A stretch of DNA of 64,000 bases from Thunnus maccoyii (GCF_910596095.1 NC_056546.1:17322425-17386424), one strand, 5' to 3'; positions 50,301 through 62,979 are shown, counted from the first letter of the stretch. Notes: generated by a model not told the origin, from the letters alone. Program-made: numbers and translations.

Positions 50301-53300
50301 CCCCGCTCAGGTTGGAGCCCTCTGTCTCAATACCCTGGTCCACTCTCTCCTGCTTAGATGAGCAAGAAATATACGCAATCATTAACACTAGCTCACTTAA
50401 AGCTCGAATGAGGTAAATATTTACAGATATGAGAAGACACTGCATCAAACAGGACTCCTACACATGTTCTCAAGACAAAATTTCAAATCTTTTCCATAAC
50501 TTTTCAAAGACCCATAATATAATTTCCATGCCCATAACCTTTAAAGCTGTAGTGCGGGACTTTTCTCTCCCACTTCTGGCAGTGAGAGTAATTACAAAAA
50601 CACTGAAGACATGTGCTTACATCACAGGCTCTGCGGTAGCCTACTCCATCGCTACTGTTGTGGCTGTAAAAACGGTGGATAAAAGTGTTTAGAGTGTCAC
50701 ACAACCCCCGCGAAATGACTCATTTTGCTATCAGAATTTGGCCTATTTGGCCCATTAACATTTGGAAAGTCTAGAAGAGCTGCATAATTAAATTATTTTA
50801 TCCCCCTTCAAGTTCGCAGAGCGCTAACTGGCAGTTAGCTGGTTCGGCATGCGGACGTCTGCATTTATAAGTTCATAAGTTCCGCACTGCAGGTTCAAGT
50901 ACATGTAGTACTCTAGTTAAATAGTGTATGAAAATGAAACAGCAACCTTTTTCATTCTCTAATTGTCTGTTATTTTCATATTCACATCAAATACTCTAAA
51001 CTACAGGAACTGTCATTACATTGCCCTTTATTACAGAAATAGCTTTACAGGCACTTAGGATAACAAAGTCTGGCACTGGCTTTCTAGCATCAAGGAAAAC
51101 TGAACTGACTTGCTCATACACACTTAAAATTGTTAATCAACTCAAAAAGGGCTTCAACAAAAAATACCTCTTGGCATACAAGATGTGATATAATTGCTCA
51201 AACATGCTGTATTGGGTTTCCTTTGAAGTTATTATGAACTATTTGGCACAACAAGGCTGTGCAAACTGCATGCACACATTTACAGAAGAGAGAGTGTAGA
51301 TCTCCACAATGTATTCTTAAATAATTACAGACATGCCCTTCACATAACAGCCATAAGAAAACAAAGCGGTATGATGCTACATTCAAGAAAATAACTAACA
51401 TTCAACCATCATGGTTTGCATTTTAAGTTTGAACTCAATAACCGGGTCTACTCCATTTTTTAAAAAACTTCTCTTCGATGTCCTTGTCTAAATCTGACAG
51501 GCTTTATCTCCTGTCTTTTCCCGTGTGCTGCAGGCTATTTGACTTAATGATAAATGTCATATTTTGTGTCGCTTCTAACTATTCATTTCAGCTAGGGAGC
51601 ATTAATGGAGGGAGAGACAGATGGAAGGAGGGTTAATACTGGATAGCGGGGTGAAATTGAAGGAGCATAACATAGTCACGCATCAACACACATCACGTTA
51701 TCCCAAAAAGCTACAGAAATTCGGACTTGCACATCAAAACGTTATCTGGAAGATTATCCATGGAACATTACTGTAACATAGCCTAATTAATTTCATTACA
51801 GACAACAAAATTATATTCTATGACTTCTCAAAAACTTTTGAGGATTTTACTTAAAGTGGCAATCTTGAAGATCTCCGTTTCCTTCTGTTTGGTGGAACCA
51901 TATGGTGTTAAGCAGTAATTGCAGATGTGTTTATGGACCTCACTCCCAGAGATCAAAACAATGTCACTGTGTGATGTCACACTAGCACAAACGAATTGAA
52001 GAGTGAGTCTGTTGCGTTAGGTCCACCTACCCTCTCTGATGGATCAACTACTGGGTGATGGAACATGTGTCACTAACTGCTCTGCTTCTGATGTGAAATG
52101 TATGACGGGAAAGCTGCCACTGACACCCTGATCATAATAATCAAAATACTGCAAAAGCAAGAGCTTTCATCAGTGGGCCATATGCTCAATCACCATTTTG
52201 TTATCTCATTCGGAGATGGATAGTCACTTAACATTCATTTATTTAAATGAAAATCTTTAGATTTTAAAATTCCATGACTTTTCCAGGTTTTCCATGACCG
52301 TGGGAACCCTGATCAAGATTAATGCACCAACATGGGGCGCTTAATACTGCTGAGAGTATAGTAACGTGCAAGCTGTCATAATATAACCTATATTATCTGT
52401 GCAGGGTTCCTTTTAAAATGCTTTGAAGATGTGAGGGTCACTTTGCTTCTGATATCTGATAAGTTATTAATGTCTTCCTTTTATCTATTTTTTATCATTA
52501 TATATGGATAATCACTTTCCCTGGTTCCCTTTAAACTGAACTCTTTACAATTTAGCTCCAGTTTTTCACCCAGTTCCCATAACTGACTGTCCATCCATCA
52601 GTTCTCTTATGCCGGCTTTACCTTATCCCAGCAAACATTGGACACAAGGGTGGAGGTCTAATACAGGGTTCAATATAAACCCTTTGCATAATATAATAGT
52701 AGATTGTGATGCTGTTACACAATAAGTTCATTGGAAATATAGCAGTATTTCTATAAAATACATTTGGAGCACCAGCAAAAAGAAAACAAATGAACAATAA
52801 ACTTATTTAAAATCTATGACACACACACAAAGCGAACAGCTGTGGAACAGGAGATTGCCCTTATCTCACACTGTACAAATATAATAGACATATAAATACG
52901 CTTGGCTGAGTCTGCAGAACTTAATAAAGCCTTACTTGTAGGTGTGGGTCAATGTCGAAAATGGTCTCCCCTCTCCTCATGTCTGTGATTAGCCAGGGGC
53001 CACCAGCTCTGTACACATGACAATCATCAACATTTAGTTCCAGACAGCATCAATTCAAGTTAAACAAGTTAATAAATGAGTAAGTAACAACGCTCTTTGC
53101 TTGCTGCTCACAATGTGTATTTCAAACTAGACTCCATACATTTTACATAAGACATGATTTTACACTGATGCAACAGCCGACATAATAATGTAGCCAACAC
53201 GTGCTGAAACTCACACTCGGACTCCACGCATAAGCTCCAAAATGCCTTGGCCGTTCCACTGCTGGGCCGCCTGTAGCTCCTCTGTACATACACCCACAAT

Positions 53301-56286
53301 CTAGAGGACACAGTGCGGAGCATGAGAGGGTGTGGTCCACAATTTTGTTACTTTCTGAGAGCCTTTAACTACTGTTGCATGCATTTATTTTGGTAAATGA
53401 TGACAAAAACTAAAGATTTTGTCTGTTGGATCAGAACCATCATGTTTGTTATGGATATATTGTCACAAATTAGTCAAAAAAAATGACAAAAATGACCTGA
53501 AAGAATTGCTACATAAATTTAATCAGCATTTAAAGTATATACCCGTTTTTTCAAGGCTATGCTCATCCATATATTGTTCACATCCTTAATGTGAAGTATG
53601 TTACAATAGTCTGTGAAAGTGCCTGATGTGTAGTTACTTGTGCTATGTAAATATCACATATTATGACTGACCTGGAGAAAGCTCACGGCGCCAAATGGAG
53701 TTTGAATTGGTTGCATCTGTGGGTCCTCTGTAAGCAACATATGCTGGATGCGAGACTCACTGTTGTCTAGGGGACTGTGCCACGATACATGGTCGCCACT
53801 ACAAAATGTGTTTTCTGTTGAAGAGAGCAAAAAAAAGGAGACATTTTACTTTGCATGTATGACAAAATATACAGTATCAAGTTACACACTCTCTCATGAG
53901 TGTTAGTTAACAGAGGAGATTTGAGCCTGTACCTTCAGCCACCAGTGAGAAGCAGTCCTACTTTCCTACTTTTCATCATCTGACAGTGAAGAATTACAGG
54001 AAAAGAGGGGACATAGATCAACGAGAGTGAGTAACAGAGAGAAATTGAAACCCCAGTGTACCAAAAAAGCATAAAAAACTACATTTCCATCTGAGAAATC
54101 TGTCTGCTTGGGAGGTAACATGCACCCTTTCCAGATTCACTGCAGGAGAAAAGCGAGGGGGAAGATAGCCAGGAATCAGCATTCATTTAGCTCAGGGGCC
54201 CAGCCCACCCACGCGCAAATTGACCCCAGCTGGAGAGCAGAGAGGGGTTGGGGGGTGAGGACTGGGGAGCCTGGAGAGAATAGCCTTCCTCTCTTTTTGC
54301 ATGGCTTTTAAATGCCCCCTTCCTTCTCAACCACACTTTCTTGTGTACATTAGATACACAACTTGAGGATTTGAGAAACTTTGCAGCACAATATATGCAC
54401 ATTTCTCTCACACCCAGAGCGTACATTAGAAAATGTCTCATTCAGCAATGGTATAATCAATCCTATTTAAATGGTTATAGGAAAGAAAGGAGAAATTAAG
54501 ACTTCCTGTAAATACCCAGAGCTCCAACAAACACAAGCTCTATGTAATAAGCCTGTAGCAGACTCCTCTCTTCATGTATGTATCCCTGGAAATACAGGTC
54601 ACCTTTACAAAGAACACATTCTTCACATTTAGCAAATGCTAACACGGTGGCATGGCAACAGTAGCCAAAAGGGAGTTGTTGTATCAAGACCAGCGCAGAT
54701 AAATGATTTACTAGACTATAAACAAACTGTGATTTGTGAAAAACACAAATCATTACTCTTTTCAGATGTAGGACCAATAGCTAAAAAAACCCGAAAAACA
54801 GTAAAGTACTGATTTATCAATATATAAAATAAAGCAAAGCATGCAACTTTTTATAAAGTCAACTATCATATTAATACCAAATATTTAATGTTTTTTAAAA
54901 GATAACTATATTTAAATAGCTCCCTTTACCAGGGAAACACCCATAAGAGTACAATCATTATTGCTATATTGTCTGCAATAAAGTTTTTCAATCAAGTTTT
55001 CAATTATTTTACAGTGGACTATGAGATTAAATGATATGCTGAGATAGAGCCACTTATTTTTTGTCTTAACCAGTCCCAAAAACATATTATTTGTAGCTGT
55101 TAACGGTGTGCAGCTAACTCCAAGCAAAGATGTGACAGATAAGTACTGCTTTGTTTTTGTTTTTTTCCAAATGCAGCAGTGCACATAAAGCTGTACTCTT
55201 ACCTGACTGGAACACATAGCGAGCCAAGCCTTGCATGAGTTCAGCGGGCCAGGTTGGTGGCGCCGTCTCTCCCACCTCTCGTTTGAGTCTAAAGGTGAGC
55301 TCAAAGCCAAACCCACTGGGTTTGTCTACCCCTGCGAATCTGACACACAGACACACAGTGTGAGTAAACACGTTTCTCTCTTATATGCATGAGTGTTGTT
55401 AGAACCACAATGCTTATCAACATTAACAGCATGGTGTAGAATAATAGAGGATCATTAGGTGGCATGCTAATTAGTAAGTGGTCTACTGTTAGAGGTGTCC
55501 TGACATAAACTGGCATACATAAGAAAAGGCTTGATGTACATTGAGACATTAAAATTACATTAAAAACTTTTGATCTATCCCATAAAACAAATAACTGAGA
55601 TTATCCCAATTTCTTTAACCTTCTTTTCCTTGTCCAACTGCAAGTCAAAGTTACAACCAAAAGTACTTACTCGTGAACTCTGTTGTCCCCATACAGGTCA
55701 CTCAGTCCAAAGCTCACATAGTGCCAATGCTCCTGGATGTCCTGGGCTGGACAGCCCACATTCCTGTACATACTGATGTAGTCCAGAGGGTCGGGACCCC
55801 CTAACCTGTGAGAAGCACATAATGAATACATTCAGCCATGTCACACATTGTTTTAGTTGTCAGTGGGCTGTGTTTACTCTTCACTACACACAGACAGGAT
55901 GGCATGTGTTTTCTAACATACACAACTGTTAGGGTTCAATCAAAATATAGTATCGATCATGATTAAAACTCCCTCAAACAAAATAGCAGTTGCCTAACCG
56001 ACAATATGGTTCTTGGGTGTAACGTTAGCTGAAATGTTAGCTTGAAAGCTAACTGTTAGCTAAACATCTAGCCATCACTAAACAAACTCAACTCTTACAC
56101 GTGTGCCAAGCCAGCAACAAAAGAACAGGATACCTACCAATATTTTACAATGGCTGTAACTTGAAGCGGGTTGGCCTGCTCGGGGTAAAGTCGCCGACAT
56201 TCCCCGTAGATAGCCTGCAGTCCCGGGGGAAACAGCGACACTAGCCCATGGGCTTGAGCACCACTGGTAGGCCGTACTTCATCCAT
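47349..56286 (-). CDS. sufu: Suppressor of fused homologue (SUFU)
   Basis: Negative regulator of Hedgehog signalling that binds GLI factors in cytoplasm, cilium and nucleus. Twelve exons, as in human, in transcript order: 56286-56138, 55805-55671, 55339-55203, 53814-53672, 53300-53215, 53008-52936, 50349-50196, 50067-49965, 49521-49387, 47851-47713, 47602-47534, 47438-47349. They give 470 residues (human 484) with consistent phases. The start MDEVRP is followed by FPPGLQAIYGECRRLYPEQA. The N-terminal lobe includes EHWHYVSFGLSDLYGDNR and SGFGFELTFRLKRE. The C-terminal lobe includes FVSTGVEGAFATEEHPYAAH and ends VLPDSVFDNPLQ. The SRKDS motif (S328 and S332) matches human S342/S346, GSK3 and PKA sites. 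The human N-terminal Pro/Ala stretch is shorter here. Exon 9 ends at a weak donor, CG|GTACTG. Intron 6 carries TTAA-type elements. Confidence 0.98.
50541..50898. mobile_element. TTAA-type miniature element in sufu intron 6
   Basis: The left end is TTAAAGCTGTAGTGCGGGAC. The right end, AAGTTCCGCACTGCAGGTTCAA, is its inverse with a few changes (TTCAA in place of TTTAA). Length 358 bp. No coding capacity. Confidence 0.65.
51851..52156. mobile_element. Possible degraded TTAA-type element in sufu intron 6
   Basis: It begins TTAAAGTGGCAATCTTGAAG and resembles, from memory, a repeat seen in many spiny-rayed fish genomes. The right end is not bounded by a clear inverted terminus, so the border is approximate. 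Confidence 0.35.
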
Positions 56287-56600
56287 GCCACGGCCTCGAA
56301 CTAACGTGGTTATTCTATTAAGAAAACAATGTGATTGCAGTTATCTTCTGCTTCCTACCCCCAGTTGAATAAAATAGAGACAAAACTAAACCATAAAAGC
56401 TTCACACTAGCAATACTATCTAACGGAAAAATAGGTTTAACCCTGGTCGTTGTGCTCCACTCAGCCTGTTGCTCATCCACAAAAACTACTGACGTCACTG
56501 ACCGACGTCTACTACTAGCCAATGGTGAAGGAGCTCTAGGATTATGATTGGCTGATAAATTGTCAATCAGACAATGTGAAGACGTGATAACAGGGTCGTG
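56287..56600 (-). promoter_or_regulatory. sufu: sufu promoter region with CRE and CCAAT boxes
   Basis: Within 270 bases upstream of the sufu start codon there is a perfect CRE, TGACGTCA (56490-56497), then GACGTC close by. CCAAT boxes occur in both orientations: AGCCAAT at about 56517-56523 and ATTGGCT at about 56547-56553. No TATA box is evident. Function is inferred from motifs. Confidence 0.5.
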
Positions 56601-56651
56601 TCTTCGAAGTTTTTTAAGGGCCAAATTATGGAAACAAATGTGATTTTTGTA

Positions 56652-56710
56652 AAAATAAAATAAAATAAAATAAAATAAAATAAAATAAAATAAAATAAAA
56701 TAAAATAAAA
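56652..56710. repeat. (TAAAA)n pentanucleotide microsatellite
   Basis: About ten or eleven nearly perfect TAAAA units, 370 bases upstream of the sufu start codon. Confidence 0.95.
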
Positions 56711-59290
56711 ATTTATATATATTTAGAAGAAACAACTAAACATCTATTTCATGAATGTCAGTGTACATCAGGATTCTGGAAAAAAGAGGATTATTTTGAC
56801 ACTCAAACCAACCATTCAATTAAGCTGGAAGCCAAAGATGTAATACTATAGTATGAAAACAAAAACCAGAAAGTTCAATGGACCGTCTATTTATTAATTT
56901 TACTGGGAAAATTTCACATCCATAAATTCAAGTTCTCGAGGTCTTGCCCATAGTTTGAACTTTTCATGATTAAATTTAGAAAGTATTCTGAGTCTATCCA
57001 AATTATCAATAAGAAATGTGCATATACAGTTAGTATGCTCCAATATTTTTTTTTTAAAGAAATCTGATTTTATTACCTTCCTTTTCTGTTAAGTTATTTT
57101 TAAATTTTTTTTTCTTTTCATCATTATTACTTTTACCCTATGTCCTGTTACCATGTTGAATGTATCAACCAGTTGAAAGGTGTCTGTTATATTATCTTTA
57201 TTTCATTATGATGCCTACGTGTTTGACGGTTTTAATGAATAAATAGATGGGAGAAAAAAGGGCCAAATTATGGATGTTAAATGCACCATGAAAGAAGTCC
57301 AGCTAAGGCTTTAAGAAAGCCATAGCCTACGACATATCCTGCACTATCTAAAGTTTGTTTCCTGGATGTTTTGATACCACTTTCTCAAGCTGTAGTTAAT
57401 GGCTTTATTATATATTATTCATATTATTATTATAATAATAAATAAGAATTATAATACATTTAGTTTGTACTGTACTTTTTATTTCCGGTAAATCTTTAAG
57501 TGCTACAGTGTTAAAAACATAGAACACACAACATAAAGAAAATAACAAGAGTTAATATGAAAAAGCCTTTCAAGGCTTTTAGCCTGTTTTAAAAGATATT
57601 AGCGTCTGTGCTGCCCTTAGATGGTTAGGAAGGTTTTCCAAAAGGTCACAGGTCCACTAGAGGAGAGATTTTTCCTGCCTTAATGTTAACTAGACAGGAA
57701 AAGGGTATGTTATGGTAGCCACTAGTTACATAGTGGTACTTACTGTATGTCAGATATAAGCAATATAGTGCATGCTTTGAATAAAATCTATGATAAATCA
57801 ACCTATGATAAATCAATTTAAAGAGAATTTAGAAAACAGAGGATCTTACATGATGCCATGCTTATGCAGTACCTGCAGGATATATTCATCAAACATTATC
57901 AGGATTTACATTTATCTGACTTGTTTTCTGCTGTCTGGTTGCTGTCATATTTGAGCCACTTGGCAAAAGTATCCCAAATTAGTGATAACAATTTTATCAC
58001 TAAATTTACTTCAGAAAATAAAAATACATATTAGCTGACATCAACATATGCTCATCAAAAAAACACCATGTTTATTGGTGAGGAACTTGACTTCTTAAAA
58101 ATCATTACTTCCCTGTTCAAAGATATGGTACTGTCATGTTTTTCATAATAGTGAATTATAGTGAAGAGCAACGATAATGAAGCATCATGTTTTATCAGCC
58201 AACACCTTCCTGCCTGTTCAGACAAAGATCATCTAAACCTGCCTGTCAGGCATCAGGGTGATCACCCAGTCTTCACGAATATCTTCTTTGAGCCTTAATT
58301 TTCTCATACATAATTCCTTGTTACATGCCACAGTAGAGTAATGTTTCTATTATAGCTGCTACCTTTTTCAATTTATATTTCCACCAGACATTATACGTAG
58401 CTATACCTGGTGGGCAGGAACATTAGGACTCTCCACATACAAGACTGTGAATGATAAAACCACTCCACATGTAATGTTGTTCAATCACAGCAGGAGATAC
58501 ATGCATATGTATGCAAATTCAGCAACCACGGCATCTTCTTTTCCTGGGACTTAGTTTCCATCCAGTCCACTATGGATACAGTCCCAGATTAGGTTTTACC
58601 TTCAGGGCTTCTCCCTCTAAAACTGAAGGCTTTCTATGGGTAGATTACCACGGAGCTACCAGCGTTTATCAGGAAGGTCCAAAGGATAATGGCACCTATC
58701 ACAGGATGAGTTTGACTGATACCTTAGTTAGAACTATTGTCACAGTGATGTTGAATAGCATCAATTTCATTTTTCAATTACTTTTTTACAGAAATGACAT
58801 AAATTTATCAGTGCCTTTACATTATATTTTTTTCTACTTTGGATTACTCTTTGTTCCATAATTGCTACAACCTCAGAAGACACTGATTTAAACAAGTACT
58901 GGTTTACTTAATCTATAATCTATAATTGAGTTATTTTCTTGAAAGTCCATAATATTCTGTTTTGTATTTTATACTTCAAAAGTATAGCAGTTGGAATATT
59001 AGTATGATTACCCTGATGTTGTAATCGAAAAGGATGTTAGCTGTCACATCTAATCATAATGTTTATAGCTAATATAACTAACTGCCATCTCCATGGCTGC
59101 AAGTTTTATGGAACTAGAGATAAGATCTGGAAAAATGGGAGGTCCACATGCGTGGGTTAAGTATGTCAGTAGCCCATGCATATCTGAAAATCATTGTCCG
59201 TGAATGCTCTAACTCATTTGTGTCTATCTCGAATGTTGCAATATTGTCAACCTCAAACAAAATGAGAGTTAAGAAATTACAGAGGAAAAT
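56711..59290. other. sufu to mir-146 intergenic interval
   Basis: AT-rich sequence with no supported gene. One 116-codon frame (58511-58861, +) has no family resemblance and no splice support. Confidence 0.6.
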
Positions 59291-61255
59291 AATTCACTTT
59301 GATTTACTTTATTAACAATACAGAAAGTGCTTCACATACACAACATTTTACATCAGCTTACTCTGATAAGTAATTTAGAAATATTATTCACAGTAATATG
59401 CCATTTTAAATGATCTCCTTATTCATTTGAAGACGGGTGATACTATCTGGTTGTGTACACAGCACAAGCTGGAATTAATCTAAAACGGTCATGACTTCCA
59501 TTCTCTTGCGCCGTGTAGTAAGGCTGACAAACAGGTGCCATGCCGAAAGAACTGAGCCCATAGATGACACCTGAAGACGCCGCCATCTATGGAATTCAGT
59601 TCTCATAGTAGAGCACTTCTTAAAATCTGATCCTCAGCAGCCTCTTGATCCTTTGTGAATGGCTTATTAACCATCAGAATTGATAGACAACCATTTGACA
59701 CAACTCATGCCTCTTTATGAATCAACTGCCTTAATGTAACCAATAAAAAAATACAAAATAACCAATGAAATTACATGAAAAGTACATTAATTAACAACAA
59801 AAGTGAGTTTAGGATATGACATGTAACATACGGGGCAGCACAATGAGGTTAAGCGTGCCATGACCCTCCCTACTTCTTAAGAAAATCATCATGATGACTT
59901 GATAACGTCAGCCTTTCTTCTTTCATTGGAAGATTGAGCAAGAGACCATTACAGTGGCAAGTAAAGTTCACTTAAACAGTGATCAGTCGGTTATACTTCT
60001 CATTCTCATACAGTAGTGCAATATGTAAATCAAAACATGTACCTTTTCATAAATTTGCAACAGATCGAGAGGCATTTTCTGTTAATGAAATAAAATGAAA
60101 GTGGAAATAAAACTTCTAAAATTCAATTATGATTAAACGGATCCAGTCCTCCGATTAGAGCCTATGGAGAGATTCAGGGTCATCTGAGGAATCTTCCAAT
60201 CATCCTCTCAACTTAAGTATTCCTGGAAAAGCTTCACATCCACTGAAATGAAAGTCTGGCTGTTGGGCTGATGCAAGCACTGAATCAGATCATGGTGATA
60301 GTGCTCTGGTCAAGGCATGAAATGACTCATCAGTTATGGCCGTACACTCCCAGGAAAAGAACTTTAGGACAGTGTGATTACTGACATTCAGTTGGCCGAT
60401 GTATCTTTGAACCCTCCAAAGTAAGTTTGATATTAACCAACCACGTTGTATCCCAAGATCTCTTCCTTTATCTAAAAAACACCTAATTCAAGGACTGGAG
60501 TCAATATTGACAGTGACCGTACAGTGAGATAATTCCTTAATCCTATCTCAGCTACTGTAGTTTATTCAGTGTGAGCCCATATTCTTTTAGGTTACATGCA
60601 ATACAGCACAATGAATTTTCTGAGGAAGGCCACACCTGAACATGTTCAGGAAACTCCTATCTTCCCGGCAGTTGGACTGGGAAACAACCGGTTCTACGGC
60701 CTATTACGAGACAAGAAATCCAGGGCATTAACCCAGTCTTAAGGCATTCACTAAGTTAAACAGCTCTCATACAAAAGATTAGATCACAGTGTGACCAAAC
60801 ACTCCTCATCTGCTGGTTCTCGAGAATGTGGAAGTTGGTATTTCTTAGTAAGTACTCTATTTTAATAAATTTCACAACTTAAAACATGTTCAAAATTTGT
60901 AGCTTATAGTCTTTTTTTATAGGCAGAAAATTTCAGAAAAAATGTGTCCGGTCTCCTAGGAGAATTTTACCAAAGTTTCAAATAATACTTACCCCAGTTA
61001 TTCACTGATGAGCCTACTTTCCGGGATGAATCTGAAATACATCTCCTCATAAAGGCCTTCCAAGACTGCGTTCTTGTAGAGTCAAACTTAAACACACTTC
61101 AGCAGGCCCATCTCAACAAACAGATGTTTGAGTGTTGAATCAGCAGCAGGGCTTTCCAGACTGAATGAACACGCAGCACAGTATGCCATCCCTTACCAGT
61201 TCACCTGCATGCTCTCCCATGCCCTCCAAGTCCTAAGGAAGGATAGAGCACACTG
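59290..61255 (-). ncRNA. Predicted two-exon pri-mir-146 host transcript
   Basis: Inferred from motifs. A TATA-like TATTTAAG on the - strand (about 61278-61285) would place a start near 61250. A strong donor (GG|TAAGTATT context, exon end about 60994-60995) and a good acceptor (ACTTTCATTTCAG, exon start 60242) define one intron. The second exon holds the miRNA hairpin and ends after an AATAAA at 59308-59313 (- strand). No long reading frame crosses the join, consistent with a non-coding host. Mammalian miR-146 genes also use spliced non-coding host RNAs. Confidence 0.4.
59539..59612 (-). ncRNA. mir146: microRNA mir-146 precursor
   Basis: Read on the - strand, bases 59605-59583 give a 23-nt sequence beginning TGAGAACTGAATTCCATAG. 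This contains the miR-146 seed GAGAACU and matches, from memory, the zebrafish miR-146a mature form ending AUGG. The 3' arm (59566-59546) begins CATCTATGGGCTCAGTTCTT. The arms pair as AGAACTGA/TCAGTTCT and CCATAGATG/CATCTATGG, with a small ATT/GC internal loop and a ~17-base terminal loop. This is a proper precursor hairpin. In human MIR146B lies about 65 kb upstream of SUFU, so synteny points to the 146b locus even though the mature sequence resembles the zebrafish 146a name. miR-146 represses IRAK1/TRAF6 in mammals. Confidence 0.94.
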
Positions 61256-61530
61256 TCTGACATTCAGCGCAAAGAACCTTAAATACCACCACCTTTCACA
61301 TCACCCACCGGCCTCCCTTCCTCCCTCCTCTCTATCTGTTTTTCATGCACTCCCTCTGTACGGTAAGCCTGACAGTCACTTCCCAGTAAGAAGGAAACAG
61401 TGGGAGTGAACAACACGCCCCCTCACAGTGAATCAACACATAATAGTTTCTGAGGAAAACCATCTGACTGGCCCTGCCCCCTGTTCCCATAAAGTAAGCA
61501 GGGGAAAGGCTGTGTCTACTCGAGGAACCA

Positions 61531-61540
61531 GGAATTCCCC
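61531..61540 (-). promoter_or_regulatory. Consensus NF-kappaB site upstream of mir-146
   Basis: The - strand reads GGGGAATTCC, a full match to GGGRNWYYCC. It lies about 280 bases upstream of the inferred host start. miR-146a in mammals is induced through promoter kappaB sites, so the location is meaningful, though a 10-base match can occur by chance. Confidence 0.45.
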
Positions 61541-62800
61541 CACAGGCCATGAACAGCTGTCGAGATGAGAGATGATGACGAAGCGGGCACACCGGAGGTT
61601 TGACGGCCGGGCATATGCAAACAGAAACCGTGTTTGGTATTTTGTATATGCGTAAGAGTGAAATAGTATTCTAACACTACAGTATATTTACATAATAGGT
61701 AATTGGAAATTCTGTCCACACACTGTGGGTGTTGAAATGCACAGTCATGTTTGAGCTGGTGACACTATGTTTCCAGGTAAAGTATTTTATCTTCTCTAAA
61801 TATTATTTATCAGCAGAGCAGTGTATGCTGCTTGCGTCATGGGCATATTTAGGATGAGGTTGATTCATGTGAAGCTGAAGTCATTCAATCAGGTGAGGTT
61901 TGATGGAGGTGTATTCAATAGTACAATCTCCCTAAAAATAACTGTGTTTGCTCTTTGGTCATATTCAAACAAGACAGGGACATGGCACTGATGGTGTTAA
62001 ATCAGATAGATATGACAGCTTCGGGTCAGCAAGGTAAAAAAAAAAAAAAAAAAAAACAGCTTTTAAAACAAGCTGTCAGTCGTAATGACTTGAGACAGTT
62101 TCGTTGTTTAGTGACCGTGTAGAAACCCTTTGATTTCCCCATTCTTTGCTTACCACCTCATATACGAGAAACTAGTCTGAACCTGATGCATACTTCCTCA
62201 GAAAAAGCCCTGTCAGATTAATTCAATGGATTTCCTTGATCTGGACTAAAAGGGGATTCCACTTTGTGTTGGAAAAGTTACGGCCCAGTTCCCTTCTTGT
62301 TCTCGGACGCTTATTTGACATATTTCCAGGATGTATATAGTCATTACCGTGCGTCACATCTTTTAGTTTTGCAACAAACCACACCCAGAGGACAGTATGA
62401 AATTTCACTTTACAAAAACAGAAGGTGAAAACCAGCATAGTCAAGAGAAGCCATTACCAGAATCAGAGGTACAGAGACCCCATAGAGTCCCACCATTGAT
62501 GTGCAGTGACTCTAGAATCCACTTTCAAACTACATCCTTGGGCTGGTGGGATAAGTTGCAATTGACATTTTGCGCCGGACTTCAGAAACAAGCCTGGCTT
62601 TCATGCTGCTGTTTGAACACTGGGGAAATCACTTGCAAAGGTCACTGAGCCCATTTCCTTTCTTTCCTTCCCCCCCATTTATCTAAAGACCTGTAACAGC
62701 CCCTTTCAACTGCACTTTAGTTACTGGCAGACATATTCAAATTTCTATATAGGAAGTGAAAGAAGGTGTAGGTGACCAAAGACCAAACAGGAGACGAGAC
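61541..62800. other. mir-146 to mettl18 intergenic interval
   Basis: No gene seen. Contains a poly(A) run at 62036-62056. The remainder is ordinary AT-rich sequence. Confidence 0.6.
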
Positions 62801-62979
62801 AGCATATTTTATTACAGCTTTTTCTTGTTTTATCACTGTTACACTCATGTACAGACTCCATGTAGAGGACTAAAAGACAATCCTTACATTCTTTATATCA
62901 ATTCAACTGTGTAGTAATCCTAATTCCCATTTAACAGAACACAGAGTCTCTGAATAAAGCTGCATATTCAACCCACAAC

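Larger units (their letters stand above)
50350..52935 (-). other. sufu: Long sufu intron 6
   Basis: A 2.6 kb intron between the exons encoding DIDPHLQ and ERVDQG. It contains two TTAA-type elements (50541-50898 and about 51851-52156). The remainder is AT-rich unique sequence. Confidence 0.8.

Noticed and set aside
56652-56710. Regular repeat array near sufu
   Set aside because: A simple TAAAA microsatellite with no spacers; not a CRISPR-type array.
58511-58861. 116-codon + strand frame
   Set aside because: No domain, no splice context, unremarkable composition; treated as chance.
60225-60425. Possible Ty3-like pol remnant on the - strand (frame with FFSWECTAITDESFHALTRAL)
   Set aside because: The resemblance is short and loose, the frame is broken, and the region falls in the predicted intron and acceptor of the mir-146 host. 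Not enough to call a retroelement.
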